From: Hysterium pulicare CBS 123377
Lineage: Eukaryota > Ascomycota > Dothideomycetes > Hysteriales > Hysteriaceae
DNA: 64,000 nt
Direction of reading: 5' to 3'
Assembly (NCBI GenBank): GCA_000467715.1
Contig: AJFK01000083.1
Coordinates: 1-64,000 of the forward strand
Positions 11,229-23,268 of the stretch are shown here, in pieces. Each line of letters begins with the position of its first letter. The stretch's first letter is position 1. The position numbers and the translations under genes were made by a program. The notes under the pieces are model-generated. The model worked only from the letters and a program-made list of their open reading frames with translations, did not search any database and was not told where the DNA came from.

Positions 11229-12922
11229 GATGACTACTGCAATCCCGCTAATATCTCGTAATTCCCCAGACAGTCGTATCCACACACAACGAACACTGAA
11301 CACTGAACACTGAACGCTGGAAGCCTGAGCTTAGTGATAAAGAAAGGTCACCAGCAGCAGAGAGCTAGAAGGTTAAGAGGTAATTAGGCAGTGACGCTCG
11401 CGTCCGCCCATGGCCCCAAAGTACATTGCGCCGCACCAGCAATCACGGCACAGCTTCCTGGAGGCTGGTCGCATGCGAGGTGCGAAGGAGCCCTGGAGCG
11501 GGTCGGAGGCAGGATCAAATGTGTGGCTGGGGGTGTTGGTACTTATCTCGGACCGCGAACGGCAAAACGGCTTGGCAGGTACCTGAAACGTCATACGGAG
11601 CATCCAAAAATATACAGAGTCCTGCGAAAGCAGCTAGTCTTGGTCCCAGATTGATTTTACAGTGGAATATTTTTTATGTGAATAGTAATAGGGATATGGT
11701 CGTCGATACTGTGTACTTTGTCACTCAGTGAGGAGTCCGGATCGCCTTATCAGTAACGGGGGAGCAACATGCTGGTTGGATCGATCCACAACCCTGGACC
11801 CTGGAAGCTATTCAAGTCTCATATGACGGGGATATGGGACGTCTTAAAATAGTGTCGAAATCCTCGGCGCCGGAGGGAGGCTACGTTCATACCACATCGT
11901 GCAGACGGTCGTTGACATTTGCTCACGGACATAGCGAATTGTGGACAATGTTGAAATACTTGAGGTAGAAGGGAGAAGCTGTGACACCCCGTTTGTTATC
12001 GCCTTAGTTGGATTTGCACGTGCTTCGATCCGCCAAAGCGCTAGGATTATCAGTTACTCCGAGATCCGGATAGTGTCTTTTCTGTGCGATTTTTCGTCGC
12101 TCGGATGTCCTAAACCTTTCTCTCCCAATCACCATTTAATCGTTCTAAAATCATAGAGCGCTCGCAAAACTCTAATACGGGCATGTCAAGAGATGTATTG
12201 CGCCCAATTGCAAGCGAAGATCCAGAAAGATGAATTTGCAGAAGTTGGGTACTGATACCAAAGCGGACGGCTGAAATGACTGTTCAAAGTTACAAAGCAT
12301 CCCCTATCAGATATACTGAACAAGTACGTACGTCTTCTTATTTCTACTATCGATGTTGTGATGAGACTATGCATTATTCACAGACCTGTTCTGAATTACC
12401 ATGTGGATACACTTGCTTGGAGACCTTCTGAACATCCTCCAAAACTTTTGAGGTTTAAGTCATTGTACTTTCTTAGGCTTTGCTGACATTGACCCAAGCT
12501 CTCAATATGCCGATAATCTTCCTGATTCCAGCCATAGTGACTCTCGCCATCCTTCAATGGCATGGCAATTTTCGAGGACAAAGAAATTGGCTCGAGTCCA
12601 TCAACGGCTCCTCTTTTGTGGCTAGTCTCTTTGTTGACGGTATGAGGCTATTTGACAATGGATTGTTTATGAACAAAAATAGCTTTGTTGATTGTGAAAG
12701 AACAAAGAAGGCCTGACAATATCCTTATATACTGGATGATTCTGCTTTGATTTTTCCCCATCTTTCTAGTGATTTCACAATCGTACAACCTCATCTTCAG
12801 AGGTCAGCTCTCATCTCATAGCTGACACGTTGCATACATCTTTCACTGGTGCCGGACACCAACAGCGCAGCATCTAATCATTATTTACTTACTCTTCAAA
12901 CAAAACGCATTTGTTATTCAGT
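11229..12922. other. Intergenic region, no gene seen
   Basis: About 1.7 kb between divergent genes. Small open frames at 11391-11731 and 12480-12716 show no domain, no conserved-looking composition and no consistent splicing. It presumably holds the promoters of both flanking genes. Confidence 0.4.
11291..11318. repeat. 7-bp tandem repeat, four units
   Basis: Three perfect GAACACT units and one GAACGCT unit, about 60 bp upstream of the start of the small membrane-protein gene. Read directly from the sequence. Confidence 0.85.
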
Positions 12923-15388
12923 ATGTCGGACACCCGGCAAAACACCTTCCCTACCTCGCGCCATAATAGCATGTCCGCTTCACGGCGGGCGAGCCTGACT
13001 GATCCGTTCAGCCTGCCTCACGAGAACCAAATTGAATCCTTTGAGTTGGATACTTGGTTCGCCAACGAGCAATTGATTGGCAACAATACCGATTTTACCT
13101 TCGAGCAATATGGCATACCGGAGATCGATGACTATCCCGAGGCCTTGGCTTTATCTCCCGTTCGACGAGTGTCACTGGATCTAATCAACCAGCCTTTGGT
13201 TGCAGTTCCTCATGACCAACAGTATCTATCTGGGATAGACCAGACTCTATCACAAATGCCCAATATCATCGACCCTCGAATACTCGATCCGGAGTATGTA
13301 TATGACCAGAACGAACCTGAGTATGTCCAAACCAAGCCAAATACCAATCAGGTGTATTGTTATGAGACTGCAACACGGGATGATGAACTACAGGCTCCTA
13401 TCAAACCACCAGCAGCTCCTCGTTCTCGTCAAAATTCCGGCGAGTCTTCTTCTCCATCTTCTTCTCCAGAGAAGTCAGACTCTTCTCGACGTTGCTCATC
13501 AGAAGTAAGCTACGGGGCATCTCCTTCCTTGAAGAAAACTAGACGCACGCATACCGTGAATACAATCGGATTCTATGGTAAGGAGAAGCCAAAGGTGGCT
13601 GGAGATAAACACTGGATCCGAATTAACGGCACAACACAAGGTCTCACAACGCGTACGGGCAAGATTAATAAGTTCGACCCTACAGATGTCTATGATCACT
13701 CACTACCTCATCCTCTAGGTCCTTGGCAGGGCACCAAGACAGAATTCGTTTATACGGAGCATGGTGAATTCTCGCAGAAGACATACACAGCCAAAGAACT
13801 TCGCGAGTTCATCCATGAGTATCCCACTGATAAGAAGGGCGCTAAGCTGAAGCTCTGGATTCAAAAAGCTCCTTCTGACTCCGCTCGTCGCTACCTATCC
13901 CAGTCTTGGGCCAAGTGTCGTTTTAGGGATTGTCCAGTTGTTCAACAGATGAAGGGGACAATCATTCATGGACACTATCGCGTTGCATTCGACGAGAAAT
14001 GGCACAAGTATCGCGAGAACGCCGATCCATTCTTGACTGCCGGATACGTCCATCTCTACTGCATGGAGCGCTTCTTAGACTTCGCTAACATCTGTAGGAA
14101 GGCTGACGTTGAGGTCGACACTCGATTCTTCGCCAACGAACCCAAGCAGCGCTTTCCTGCTACATTGTCAGGATCAATCGAGGCTTCAATCGCTCAACAG
14201 TTCATCGAGGCTTGTAGAGAGAAGAAGGTCAAGCGCGTAATTCCTGATTATCCTGACCATTCTCAGTATAAGCATGGCGACCCGAAACCGCATGAGCACA
14301 CATTGACATACTTAATGACTAAGGCCAAGACTGACACTCGTCCGACCTCACAGCTTCGTCAATTTGAAGCACGTGGTCTTGACGACTGCGCAATTACCGA
14401 GCATTTGGGCGACCTCGAGAAATACCTGACAGCTAAACTTGGTAAGCGTAAGGTCAAGAAGAATACTAAGCGTAAAGCTCGTCCAACATCCGATGACGAG
14501 GCCGAGACCGAGGCTGAAGAGATCGTTGAGCCTCCAGCTCGTAAGCGTGGTAGGAAGAATACTTACAAGCCTCCTGTCGATGACAGTGACTATGATTCAG
14601 ATGGTGCTTTCGAGCCTCTTGTGGCCCCTAAGAAACCCGCGCGTACTCGACGTAGCACACGCAACCGAAAGCAAGTCCTTTATACTGAGCCGCCAGCTGA
14701 CCCAGAACAAGATTCTCTCTTCATTCCACCATCTCAAGACAATATCAACGTTCTGCCAGAGCTCACAAACGGTTCCGCTGGCTATGCGCCTCCTTCGCTC
14801 CTTGAGCAGCAGCCACAGATACAATACGGACCGCCAATTGCTTCCTACATTACGGTGGTAAATCCACATCCCTACTACCTTCCCGATCCAAATACCCAAG
14901 GCTTTCAAGCCTTCGGTGATCAGCAAGGATTTGGAGACCAACAAGAGCTCGAAGATCCAGGTATGCCTACTCCAGACTACAATGTACTTTGCGCAGAGCT
15001 GGGTGTTGATCCAACCGTAGACTACTTCAACTTCGATGCAGCTGGCGATTTTGATTTCAATGCTTTCGAGTCGGGCGATGTTGACCTTAATACCATCGAC
15101 CCCAACGTCTACCAGAACTACCTTGCTCGCCGTCAATCTAGCTTGCGGAGCTCGCACCTCAATGCTGCCCGTGGTAGGATGTCTGGACAGGCTAGGAAGA
15201 TTGTTACTGGTGAACGTCGCAAGAGCATTCCAGGTACCGCCGAAGTCGGTAGTAGTATCCCTGGCTCTGCTTCTAGTGGTGGCTCTTCCGGTCGCCGCTT
15301 CAGTGCTAGGCTGAATAGCGGGCGACTGAGTGAGTTAGGCGCTCGCCGTGGCAGCTTGGGTACTGTCTTCTCGCCTGGACTGCCATAG
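12923..15388 (+). CDS. Uncharacterised 821-aa fungal protein with a conserved cysteine-containing core
   Basis: Intronless frame. The first in-frame ATG is 12923; the upstream TTG is not used. Three zones are visible. The N terminus (about 1-210) is Ser/Pro-rich and disordered-looking. A globular core of about residues 210-500 carries IRINGTTQGLTTRTGKIN, HPLGPWQGTKTEF, KCRFRDCPVVQQ, HGHYRVAFDE and YVHLYCMERFLDFANIC. The long tail holds basic clusters (KRKVKKNTKRKARP, PARKRGRKN) that look like nuclear localisation signals. I recall a family with this core in Leotiomycete genomes, often in several copies and always of unknown function; that is memory, not a search. The basic tail and acidic stretches suggest a nuclear role, but this is inference only. 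Confidence 0.75.
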   Translation: MSDTRQNTFPTSRHNSMSASRRASLTDPFSLPHENQIESFELDTWFANEQLIGNNTDFTFEQYGIPEIDDYPEALALSPVRRVSLDLINQPLVAVPHDQQYLSGIDQTLSQMPNIIDPRILDPEYVYDQNEPEYVQTKPNTNQVYCYETATRDDELQAPIKPPAAPRSRQNSGESSSPSSSPEKSDSSRRCSSEVSYGASPSLKKTRRTHTVNTIGFYGKEKPKVAGDKHWIRINGTTQGLTTRTGKINKFDPTDVYDHSLPHPLGPWQGTKTEFVYTEHGEFSQKTYTAKELREFIHEYPTDKKGAKLKLWIQKAPSDSARRYLSQSWAKCRFRDCPVVQQMKGTIIHGHYRVAFDEKWHKYRENADPFLTAGYVHLYCMERFLDFANICRKADVEVDTRFFANEPKQRFPATLSGSIEASIAQQFIEACREKKVKRVIPDYPDHSQYKHGDPKPHEHTLTYLMTKAKTDTRPTSQLRQFEARGLDDCAITEHLGDLEKYLTAKLGKRKVKKNTKRKARPTSDDEAETEAEEIVEPPARKRGRKNTYKPPVDDSDYDSDGAFEPLVAPKKPARTRRSTRNRKQVLYTEPPADPEQDSLFIPPSQDNINVLPELTNGSAGYAPPSLLEQQPQIQYGPPIASYITVVNPHPYYLPDPNTQGFQAFGDQQGFGDQQELEDPGMPTPDYNVLCAELGVDPTVDYFNFDAAGDFDFNAFESGDVDLNTIDPNVYQNYLARRQSSLRSSHLNAARGRMSGQARKIVTGERRKSIPGTAEVGSSIPGSASSGGSSGRRFSARLNSGRLSELGARRGSLGTVFSPGLP

Positions 15389-17290
15389 TAGACAATTCAT
15401 AAGGTAAGTGGCGATGCATGCGCCTTTGTTTCCTTTCATATTACCTTCTCTGGCCTTTTAGCATTGCATTTGCTTTTTGTCGTCCCTCTTTGTCCTCAGC
15501 ATCTAAGCGCTCTCGGCTTTTCTTTGACGCATTAGCATGGCTACTGGAATAGAAGATGGCGCTCATGACGATATTAGTTTCTGTTCGATCATCATTCCCT
15601 GGGCTGGTCCTGGAAAACGCATGTATATCCTAATTGAAACAAAAAATTTATATACAAACATTATTTGCACTATTGAGTGAATGTGATATAGTGCGAGTTC
15701 TATACAGCCAGCGGCGTGCTATACTACCTTGTTAGAATTCGCGAAGTAGTATGAACTATAATGGCAGTATTTCAGTAAACAGACTTAGAAGTAGGGGGTA
15801 TTTGCTAATTTATCTAGTGTAAAGAGTGTGCAACAGTGTCAATAATTCGCATTTTTAAGATATGTTATCCAGTTCATAGTAAGAAGATAAGATTAAACAG
15901 CCCACTTGGCCTCCATCAAAACGGATTGAGTTCCTTTTCCGTTATTGAAAGGCTTAGTGATGATTCTAGTGAAGAATCTTGCTTGCTGATGCGAAGGATT
16001 GCTCGTCATACCATCTTGTGTAACCGTCCGTGGTATATCGTAAGAGTATTGTAGTATCGATCGGATTTCGGCACTGCGCGACCAGTGGCCTGGCTTTGTG
16101 CATACTTTCAATGGTGTTCCTGGTTTCTGCGAAACAGTGGAGGCTGCAAGTTGCAACGAATGGAGATATAGTACACTACTCCCAATATTCTGACAGACTA
16201 GCCGAGAGCATCCGGAGATGCCATGGCTACAACCAACGGACTTTCAATTGGCTACTAAGTACCCAGAGGCAAGCACATGTAATAAGGATGTACAGTACAA
16301 TACACCATCAGTCCGGGACAGGAATGAAAATCGTATCGATTACATTCATGAAGAATCCCATTTGGTTGGGTGCTTAGCCGCTAAGCTTAAAAGAATGCGA
16401 TGTGTGAATGGCCTAGCGTCGGCGGCCACTACTATTCAAAATTCGTTCTAGTATAGTCCCTTGTTCTCTTGCGTCTAAAAATAAATTCAGGCCCCAAGCT
16501 GCAAGCGCACCTGGGCAGCTGAAAACTCGTTGGAGAAAAGGATGCCTTGAAGGGCGATCGATATTAGCTTTCTTTTCGTATACAATCAGCCAGATCATAC
16601 AGCAAACCCCGTGTCTAGTAAGCATAAGCAACCAATTCTCTCTGAGACAGGGTGATTCGCTTTCATATCTGCAAGGCTGGCAAGGCTGGACGCTGTACTC
16701 CACCTGGGAATCGCTTCGCAACATGCTTCAGTCTTGTGCTCACTTCCACAACATCTGGAGTGTTAAATACGAGAAGAGTTCTCCTGTCTGTTCAAGATCA
16801 ACGCCGGGCAGTCTCCAAAGCAGGTAATTTGCCGGAGTGTGATGAGGATGGGGATAGATTGACCATCTCACTCTACACGGGCGTGCAATAAGTACTACCC
16901 CACGAGCAGATCCATGGTGTCGCTGCACTGCCACCGCCCTCGATAGAAGCGGTTTGATGGTGCGTGTAACTGTACCTATCTCGCTCTCGCCTTCTATGCG
17001 GCTCGGGTTCAGTGACCAATCTGACCGCTATGCACGTGCGGCTGGTCGTCGTTCCCTGGGCTGAAAGAATTATCTCGCGCAGTCCACAGGAGAGATGTCT
17101 CCATCAGATTGAGCCCAAAGCAATATCGTCTTACTCGCACAACAGCGCATTAAGGCGACTCATTCCTCGCTATCTTACCTCTGTAGGGTCGCCGATCGCA
17201 TGTTATTCTTAGCTGATGAGCCATCCCCTCCGCCCCGCCCCTCCTCTTTAAGCTTCTGTACGTGGAGCTCCCTTGGCCGTAGACATTGCG
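15389..17290. other. Intergenic region, partly AT-rich, no gene seen
   Basis: About 1.9 kb. The first 500 bp is AT-rich and includes the probable 3' end of the preceding gene. Frames at 15836-16451 and 16413-16724 lack coding character. No RNA gene was recognised. Confidence 0.4.
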
Positions 17291-20200
17291 ATGCCTACAA
17301 AACTTCCTTGGTCGAAGTCGAATCGCTCGCAGCACTCATCTGTAGGGAGTTCTCCTGATCCGTCTCCGGTCCCCTCCGGTAAGTTCTTCCTAATCGTCTC
17401 CCAATCACGAATGTGGCTGAGAGGAGAGCGCCAACAGTGAACCACGAAGCGGCTGCACAGCGATATCCATCCCCCGAAGGACATCACCAACCACCGCCGT
17501 CCCAACAACTTCAAGGCTCCCAGGGACAACAGGTACCTCAAGATCCTTACAGACAGGTATTCCCGACCAGAAGTTCGAGCTATCGACATTCCTCCAATCT
17601 GTCAGTGGATCGTCCTCCAGTGAACGTCGCCGGCGCTGTGCATGCGGCTGACAGTCAACCCAACCCGGGCATCGAGAGACCTCCTGAGCAGCGATATTCG
17701 TACCAACCTCAAAAAAGCCCAGTAGTACCTGTTCAGCAACAAGAAACGAAGAAACCATCATTCAGGAGTCGTCTGGTCGCTGGGCTACAAGGCCACTCCC
17801 ACAAAGAGAGCGAGGACCAATCTCGGTCAACCGGTTCCAATAAAAACGGCATTGGCAGGAAGGTTTCAGTAAGGAAAAACGACGCACCTCCAGACAGGTA
17901 TCAATCGCAAGTGAACGACCAGCAGAGGTTGCAGGCACAACAGTGGTCTCAAAGTCAAGCCTCCAGCCCTAATCTACCTACTTCGAACGAAGAAGACGAA
18001 GACGACCTAGATCCTTTTCTCCAGCAAGACGATCACGACTCGCCGCAAGTGCCCCCGAAAGACCTACCCTTCCACCAACATCCTCAGCATTTTCCTCCAA
18101 ATCAGCACTCCGAACAATATCGGCCCCCACTCGCTAGAGTAAACACCGAATCAAGCTACAACACCCAGCAGGGCGGGGTAGATCACTACAGCCCAGAGCC
18201 ACAGAGCGGTCTTCAACCACCACAACAACAATATCAGCCTTATTCACAGCAAGTGGACTCGCAACAAAATCCCCACCAATACCAAGCCTTTCATCCGCAA
18301 GGTGGTGCTAGTCCTCACCCCGCCAACGCTCAGCTGCATCCACAGGAACTCACACAACAGCAACAAAATTATTATTATCAGCAGCAGCAGCAGCAAGCTC
18401 AGTTGAAGCAGCAGGAAAATATACATTATCAACAGACGCCACCGTCCGGAGTGCAACAGCAAGAAAACGTACACTACCAGCAACCACAACAGTTCTCTCC
18501 CAACCAGAGTCCCCAGGATTACCAAAACATACAGCCTGGACGACCTCAGTCGCAACACCAAGCAGAGCTCCACCACCCTCAAGCTTCCCATCAGGTCCCT
18601 CAGATCTTACAGCAAGCACCTCAACAAACCCAGGTAGACACACAACACCTTCAACAGCTTCGCCCGCCCTCACAACATCAGCTTGCACCTCCCTCGCCCC
18701 TCACGCCTCAATATCAAGCCTACGACCCACAACAGCAAAGCCTACAAACTCAGGGAGGGGACAGTCACGGCCCGAACAATAACTCGCCGCCGAGCCAGAG
18801 TACAATGGCTCCCTCTGGCAACCAACCATCGCAACGGAACACATTGAGGAAGGTCAACGAGGGTGGGCCGCCGACCATGTCAGGGGCACCATCTCGGGAG
18901 CCTTCCACGCTTCAGCCATCCCAGCAAGGTCAAGGTCAAAGACAGCCACCAACACCGGGAGTTGAATCCTTCGGAACTAGCGTGGTGCCTTCAGCTGCTC
19001 AAGGACAACCGTATAGAGGGGGGGATAAGCAAGGACAGCAAGGTGGTGAAATGGGACGGTCAACCCCCCCTCCACGATCAGCAGCCGATATGTCGGACGA
19101 AGAGATACACCAGTTGATGAAAGACCATGACGTGTTACGTGAGTACACTTATGCATTAGATCATCTAACAGCGCTGACGACTCGCTCCCACAGGCGAGAA
19201 ATATCAGAAGGTTAAGCGTTACTTTTTCGAACAACAGACACAAGTGCATCAATTGCAGAATACTCTCGCAAACCAACGTCTTTCTTTATCACGCACATCA
19301 TGGGATGATAGCGAATACGCAACACGGTTCAACAGATTGGATGGTCTAATAGCCCAACTGTCCTTTGCGATTCGGAAGGATTGGAAAACAATTCCACCGT
19401 GGTTACAGCCCGTAGTCAACAAGAATGCAGTGGAGACCGGAAAGCAAGAGATGACAGCTGTTGGACGTGCCTTCATATCTTCCTGGATCGTCGAACAGAT
19501 CTTCGAGAAATACTTCCACCCGGATCTGGAGCCGGGCTTATCGACCCAGCTTAAACTCATCCAACTCAACATCCGAAGATTCGCCCCCACGGCTCAGAAC
19601 GACGAGGAGGAAGAGGCGCTAGTATCTAAAGTCATCAACTGGCGGCTAGCTACGCTGGAAGGTCTAGCCGAGATATTACGCTCGTCGCACTCTGCCACTA
19701 ATCGACATAACCTAATTGAGGAGCTAAACGAGAAACTCATTGCGTCTTTACAAATGCACATGAACGATCCATCGCCCCCCGATCTCAACGGCGGTGTCCC
19801 CATGATTGTCGAATTAGCCGTCAACATAGCCCAGCATCTACCCCTCGAGAGCCGCGACGTCCACATTGAGTACTTTCCTCCCGGGCACGGCATCGTCTCC
19901 GAGTTCATGAAGATAGAAACAGGTTGTCCGGCCTTGACAAACCCAATTGTCGATATCGAAGACGACCGCGCCTCCCTTAGGAGCGTCGCATCCGAAATGC
20001 GCGACTCGGCCGCATCGTCAGTCGCGGATCAAGAATCGCAGACGCCGCAGTCGATGCAAAACATGGCGCCCTCCAAGGATGTAGATAATAAGAAGAGCAG
20101 GGGCATGTTTGGCGGATTGATGGGTACGAAGAAGCCGGCGCCGCCGCCTACCCAGCTCGGCAAGAGAGAAAGTACTTTAGGACAGGGTGGTAGTCAGCAA

Positions 20201-20356
20201 AGTCTTCAGCAGCAGCAGCAACAGCAGCAGCAGCCACCGGGGAGCTCGCATGGACCGAAGGATGAACCGCCGCCCAGAGTGAGGATGGCTGTGGGTGTGG
20301 CGGTTCAGATTCGAGGGAAGAGTATTCTGATTAAAGCACCGGTGTATAGCACATGA
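17291..20356 (+). CDS. Gln/Pro-rich protein with conserved C-terminal domain, unknown function
   Basis: Three exons, 17291-17378, 17438-19138 and 19194-20356, 983 aa; both introns (59 and 55 nt) have GTAAGT or GTGAGT donors and keep phase. The start ATG gives MPTKLPWSKSNRSQHSS. Residues of about 30-600 are low-complexity, dominated by Gln, Pro, His and Ser. After the second intron comes a folded-looking region (about 625-830): a short coiled coil (KYQKVKRYFFEQQTQVHQLQ), then a helical part including PPWLQPVV and FEKYFHPDLEPGLS. A second low-complexity zone contains a run of ten glutamines. The last 25 residues (VRMAVGVAVQIRGKSILIKA) look conserved. Known names are lacking; an adaptor or scaffold function is only a guess. 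Confidence 0.8.
20199..20235 (+). repeat. CAG trinucleotide tract coding for polyglutamine
   Basis: A nearly pure CAG/CAA run inside the third exon of the Gln-rich gene. It codes for about ten consecutive glutamines and is likely length-variable between strains. Confidence 0.8.
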
Positions 20357-21411
20357 AAGATGGGCGGTGGTCTGTAATTGAACGATTGCCAGCGAAATCG
20401 AGACGTTTAGATGAAGTTTTCTCTTTTTTTCTCACTTCTGGGATGTTGGACGAATGATTGGATTGCTGTCTTCTGGCTGGACGAAGAGTAGGAAAGAAAT
20501 GAGTCAAAATGTCGATATGATTGTGTGGATGAAAGTTAAAGAATCATCGTCGCTTCATGCGGGTATGAGCGTGTCCTTATTCCTTCTACCGGGGGCATTT
20601 TTCTTTCTTTCAATTTTTTGCACATGTGCATACCGATACCCTCGCTTCTTAGTTCCGGTTTGGTGCATTTATGTTTGTTTAGATTTGGATTGGATGTGTA
20701 AATGTCCATTAGATCCTTTTGGATAGGGATTGAGAATTGCGGTAGACAGACTCTTTTCTTCTTAATAGAGTTGGTTATTCCCGCATTCATTACTTGTTCA
20801 ATGGTGTTGAAGTGTGTGGTGTATGATTGGACTATGTGCTCTGTCCTGGATTAAAGGCTTTGAGGGATGGGGGGTTGAAATAGGCTTTGTGAAGCGTGTT
20901 GGGTGACTGTTGGGGCGTTTAGAAGAGGGGAGGGAAGCTTCTTTCTTGAAATTTAGTTTAGATTTAAACCTAATTTTTATAATATATTATATAGTAAAGT
21001 AGAATCTAGATTTTTAAGAGTTCCCAGCTAATCTTACTGTTGGCTTGATCTCTAATTGAGTGGAGTAAAGGGCTAATGCGCTCCGTAACGTTGGGCATAT
21101 AGGACTTCAAATGGTAAGACAGAGAGCTAGTTTGTGGTATGTTGGAAATGTGTTCAGAATCAACGTGGTGTAGACGGTATGAGCAAGAACATGATATTCA
21201 ATTCTAGGGTATGATTATGCAAAAAAGTGGAGCAATAGTCATCCGGTCATCTAGACCTTCTCCTCTGCTTCGAACAATATCAAGGGGCGGTTTCTTTGTC
21301 CATTATCCAAAACACAACCAACTTCATATCTCGACCAACCAACTCATCACTCCTCGACTTCTCTCCCTCCTTCTCTATCCGTAGAATCTATCCGCTCTTC
21401 TCGTGCTCCTC
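20357..21411. other. Convergent intergenic region with AT-rich patch
   Basis: Lies between the 3' ends of the Gln-rich gene and the F-box-like gene. At about 20945-21020 there is a strongly AT-rich patch (TTTATAATATATTATATAG) resembling decayed repeat DNA. No gene was seen. Confidence 0.4.
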
Positions 21412-22551
21412 TCAAGCAACAGGCTGATCATAACTACTCAACTCCAAGCTCACCTCAACGCCCCAAATCCGTCGAAACCTCGTCCTAGCATCTCCCACAG
21501 TATCCATGGTCAATTCATCAGGGTAATTCCGCACCAAAGTCCGCACATCCTGCCTTGGCAATCTCTGAATACATACGACCTTGACCTCCGCGTCTGCAGG
21601 CGTCTTGTCCTTCAGCGATAAGCAGAGGTTCTCGAGTCCGAGATTGCGCTCCCATCGGAAAAAGCGATCGATGAGATTCGCGGCTTGTTGTGGAGGAGGC
21701 ACAACGTGCACCGCGGGGGCTGGAGCGGGAGCGGGAACACCGCCTTGGGCACCGGCGCCCGGTTGGCCGCCTGGGACGTGTACGGGAGGTGGTGGGGGGA
21801 TGGGAGGGTTTTGATTCTGATTCTGGATTTGAGCCAGCGCTCCGCCGTGACCATGATGGTGTCCTCCATGTCCGCCGCCATGGTGCGCTCCATGGTGCCC
21901 ATGTCCACCTCCATTCGCTCCCTGCCCAGGCAGCCCATTCTGGAACATGACCAGCGCCGGAGGTCCCCAATTCCCACATCTCAGGAATATCCACAAACTC
22001 TTGAGGCGTGGTAGATCGCATACTAGACTCCTCTCCTTCTTCCCCGACCCCAGGTAACTAGTCCAGAGTCTAAGATCTCGTTCGCGGATTCTGAAACAGA
22101 CGGACGTGATGAGTGAGGAGTAGTCCTGAGATGCCACCACCCGGAACATGTTGCAATCCGAAGGATGCGTAAAGAGGAATTTATTCGTCGAGTAGAGGAT
22201 CGGACAAGCTTCGGTGTAGACTTGTCGATTTGTAAGGAGGAGATTGGGATTTACGCCATGCGGGGAGACAGCTGAATGAGCGGAAGGCCACCAGAAAGGC
22301 GAGGGCGCGTACAAGGCGAACATATAGATCCTGTCGCGGAGTTCGCGGGGTAGGGAGAGGAGGAGGGAGAAATTGGGGTCGGTCATTGAGGGATTTGTCA
22401 TTTCTGGTGGGCCGGAGGGGTTGCTGGCGGTTGAGTGTCGTGGCTGAGGAGCAGCTGGTGTGTCGGGCGGTGAGTCGAGCATGGTGGTGTCGGAGGATGC
22501 AGTGGACGTCGAGGAGCGGGAGCGAGAGCGTGGTGTGGAAGGTGAGGCCAT
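21412..22551 (-). CDS. F-box-like (DUF7730-type) protein with His/Gly/Pro-rich insert
   Basis: Intronless, 379 aa, ATG at 22551. After a Ser/Pro-rich N terminus comes LLSLPRELRDRIYMFAL, the F-box-like helix pair common in a large fungal family, followed by NPNLLLTNRQVYTEACPILY, the usual continuation. Proteins of this type may link substrates to SCF ubiquitin ligases through Skp1, though many have never been tested. Residues of about 205-290 form an unusual insert: a GGHGHHGAHHGGGHGG-like block of histidine and glycine, then a PPPPPVHVPGG block. A C-terminal conserved-looking part (FFRWERNLGLENLCLSLKD) follows. The His-rich block could bind metal or simply be low-complexity expansion. Confidence 0.75.
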   Translation of the reverse strand: MASPSTPRSRSRSSTSTASSDTTMLDSPPDTPAAPQPRHSTASNPSGPPEMTNPSMTDPNFSLLLSLPRELRDRIYMFALYAPSPFWWPSAHSAVSPHGVNPNLLLTNRQVYTEACPILYSTNKFLFTHPSDCNMFRVVASQDYSSLITSVCFRIRERDLRLWTSYLGSGKKERSLVCDLPRLKSLWIFLRCGNWGPPALVMFQNGLPGQGANGGGHGHHGAHHGGGHGGHHHGHGGALAQIQNQNQNPPIPPPPPVHVPGGQPGAGAQGGVPAPAPAPAVHVVPPPQQAANLIDRFFRWERNLGLENLCLSLKDKTPADAEVKVVCIQRLPRQDVRTLVRNYPDELTMDTVGDARTRFRRIWGVEVSLELSSYDQPVA

Positions 22552-23268
22552 CCTTATGTGTTGTTTGTTTGGAGGGTGAATCTGATTTATCGGCCGACTG
22601 AGCTGCCTTGGCCGTAAGAAATGATCTGCGTGTTCGATGTTTTAGAAGGAATAGACAAGGGCGTGTATAGTGATGAGACGGAAGACGAGCAAGAAATGAG
22701 AACAGCTTAAGGGCTTCATGTGGTGGGGAATGGCGAGAATATGTCGTGGTATTTCGGGTGGGCATCGGCAGGGCGCCTCCCGCCCTTGCAACTTCACGTG
22801 TCTCAGACTTCCCACCTGCCTTGGCATCCTCCCCCAGCCGTCTGATAGGAGCTTCACCAGTCTACGTGATATCGAATATCTGCTTGCTTCAGTCGCCGAA
22901 TCTAACTGCCGAGTATCGAACTTGAGGATCACGTCATAGAATGTTTGTCTTGGAATTGGATTGGCAGAGGAAAGAAGGTGCATAATTCGTAGCAAATGCT
23001 TTTGCGTTCTAGAAAACTGTAAATTGAGTAACAATAGATATCCTTTCCTATGCCCATTAAGCACACCCATAATCCGCTGATATGCAACACATGCAATTTT
23101 AAAACAGATATGCAGTAAACAGCACTCCTGGGTATCAATGCCTTTCTATAGTAATGCCGATGCCTGCTAACCATGCAATTTTTCACCAAACGCAATGTGC
23201 AGTGTATGTAGGAATACCTCTCTCCAGGTAGTCTTTCCGACAGATTATGTATACGCCTATCAATCATG
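22552..23268. other. Intergenic region between F-box-like and CAS1 genes
   Basis: About 0.7 kb holding the probable promoter of the F-box-like gene and the 3' end of the CAS1 gene. An alternative last exon of the CAS1 gene (about 23239-23166) is possible: a GTGAGT donor inside the last codons and an AG acceptor at 23240. Nothing else is seen. Confidence 0.4.
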
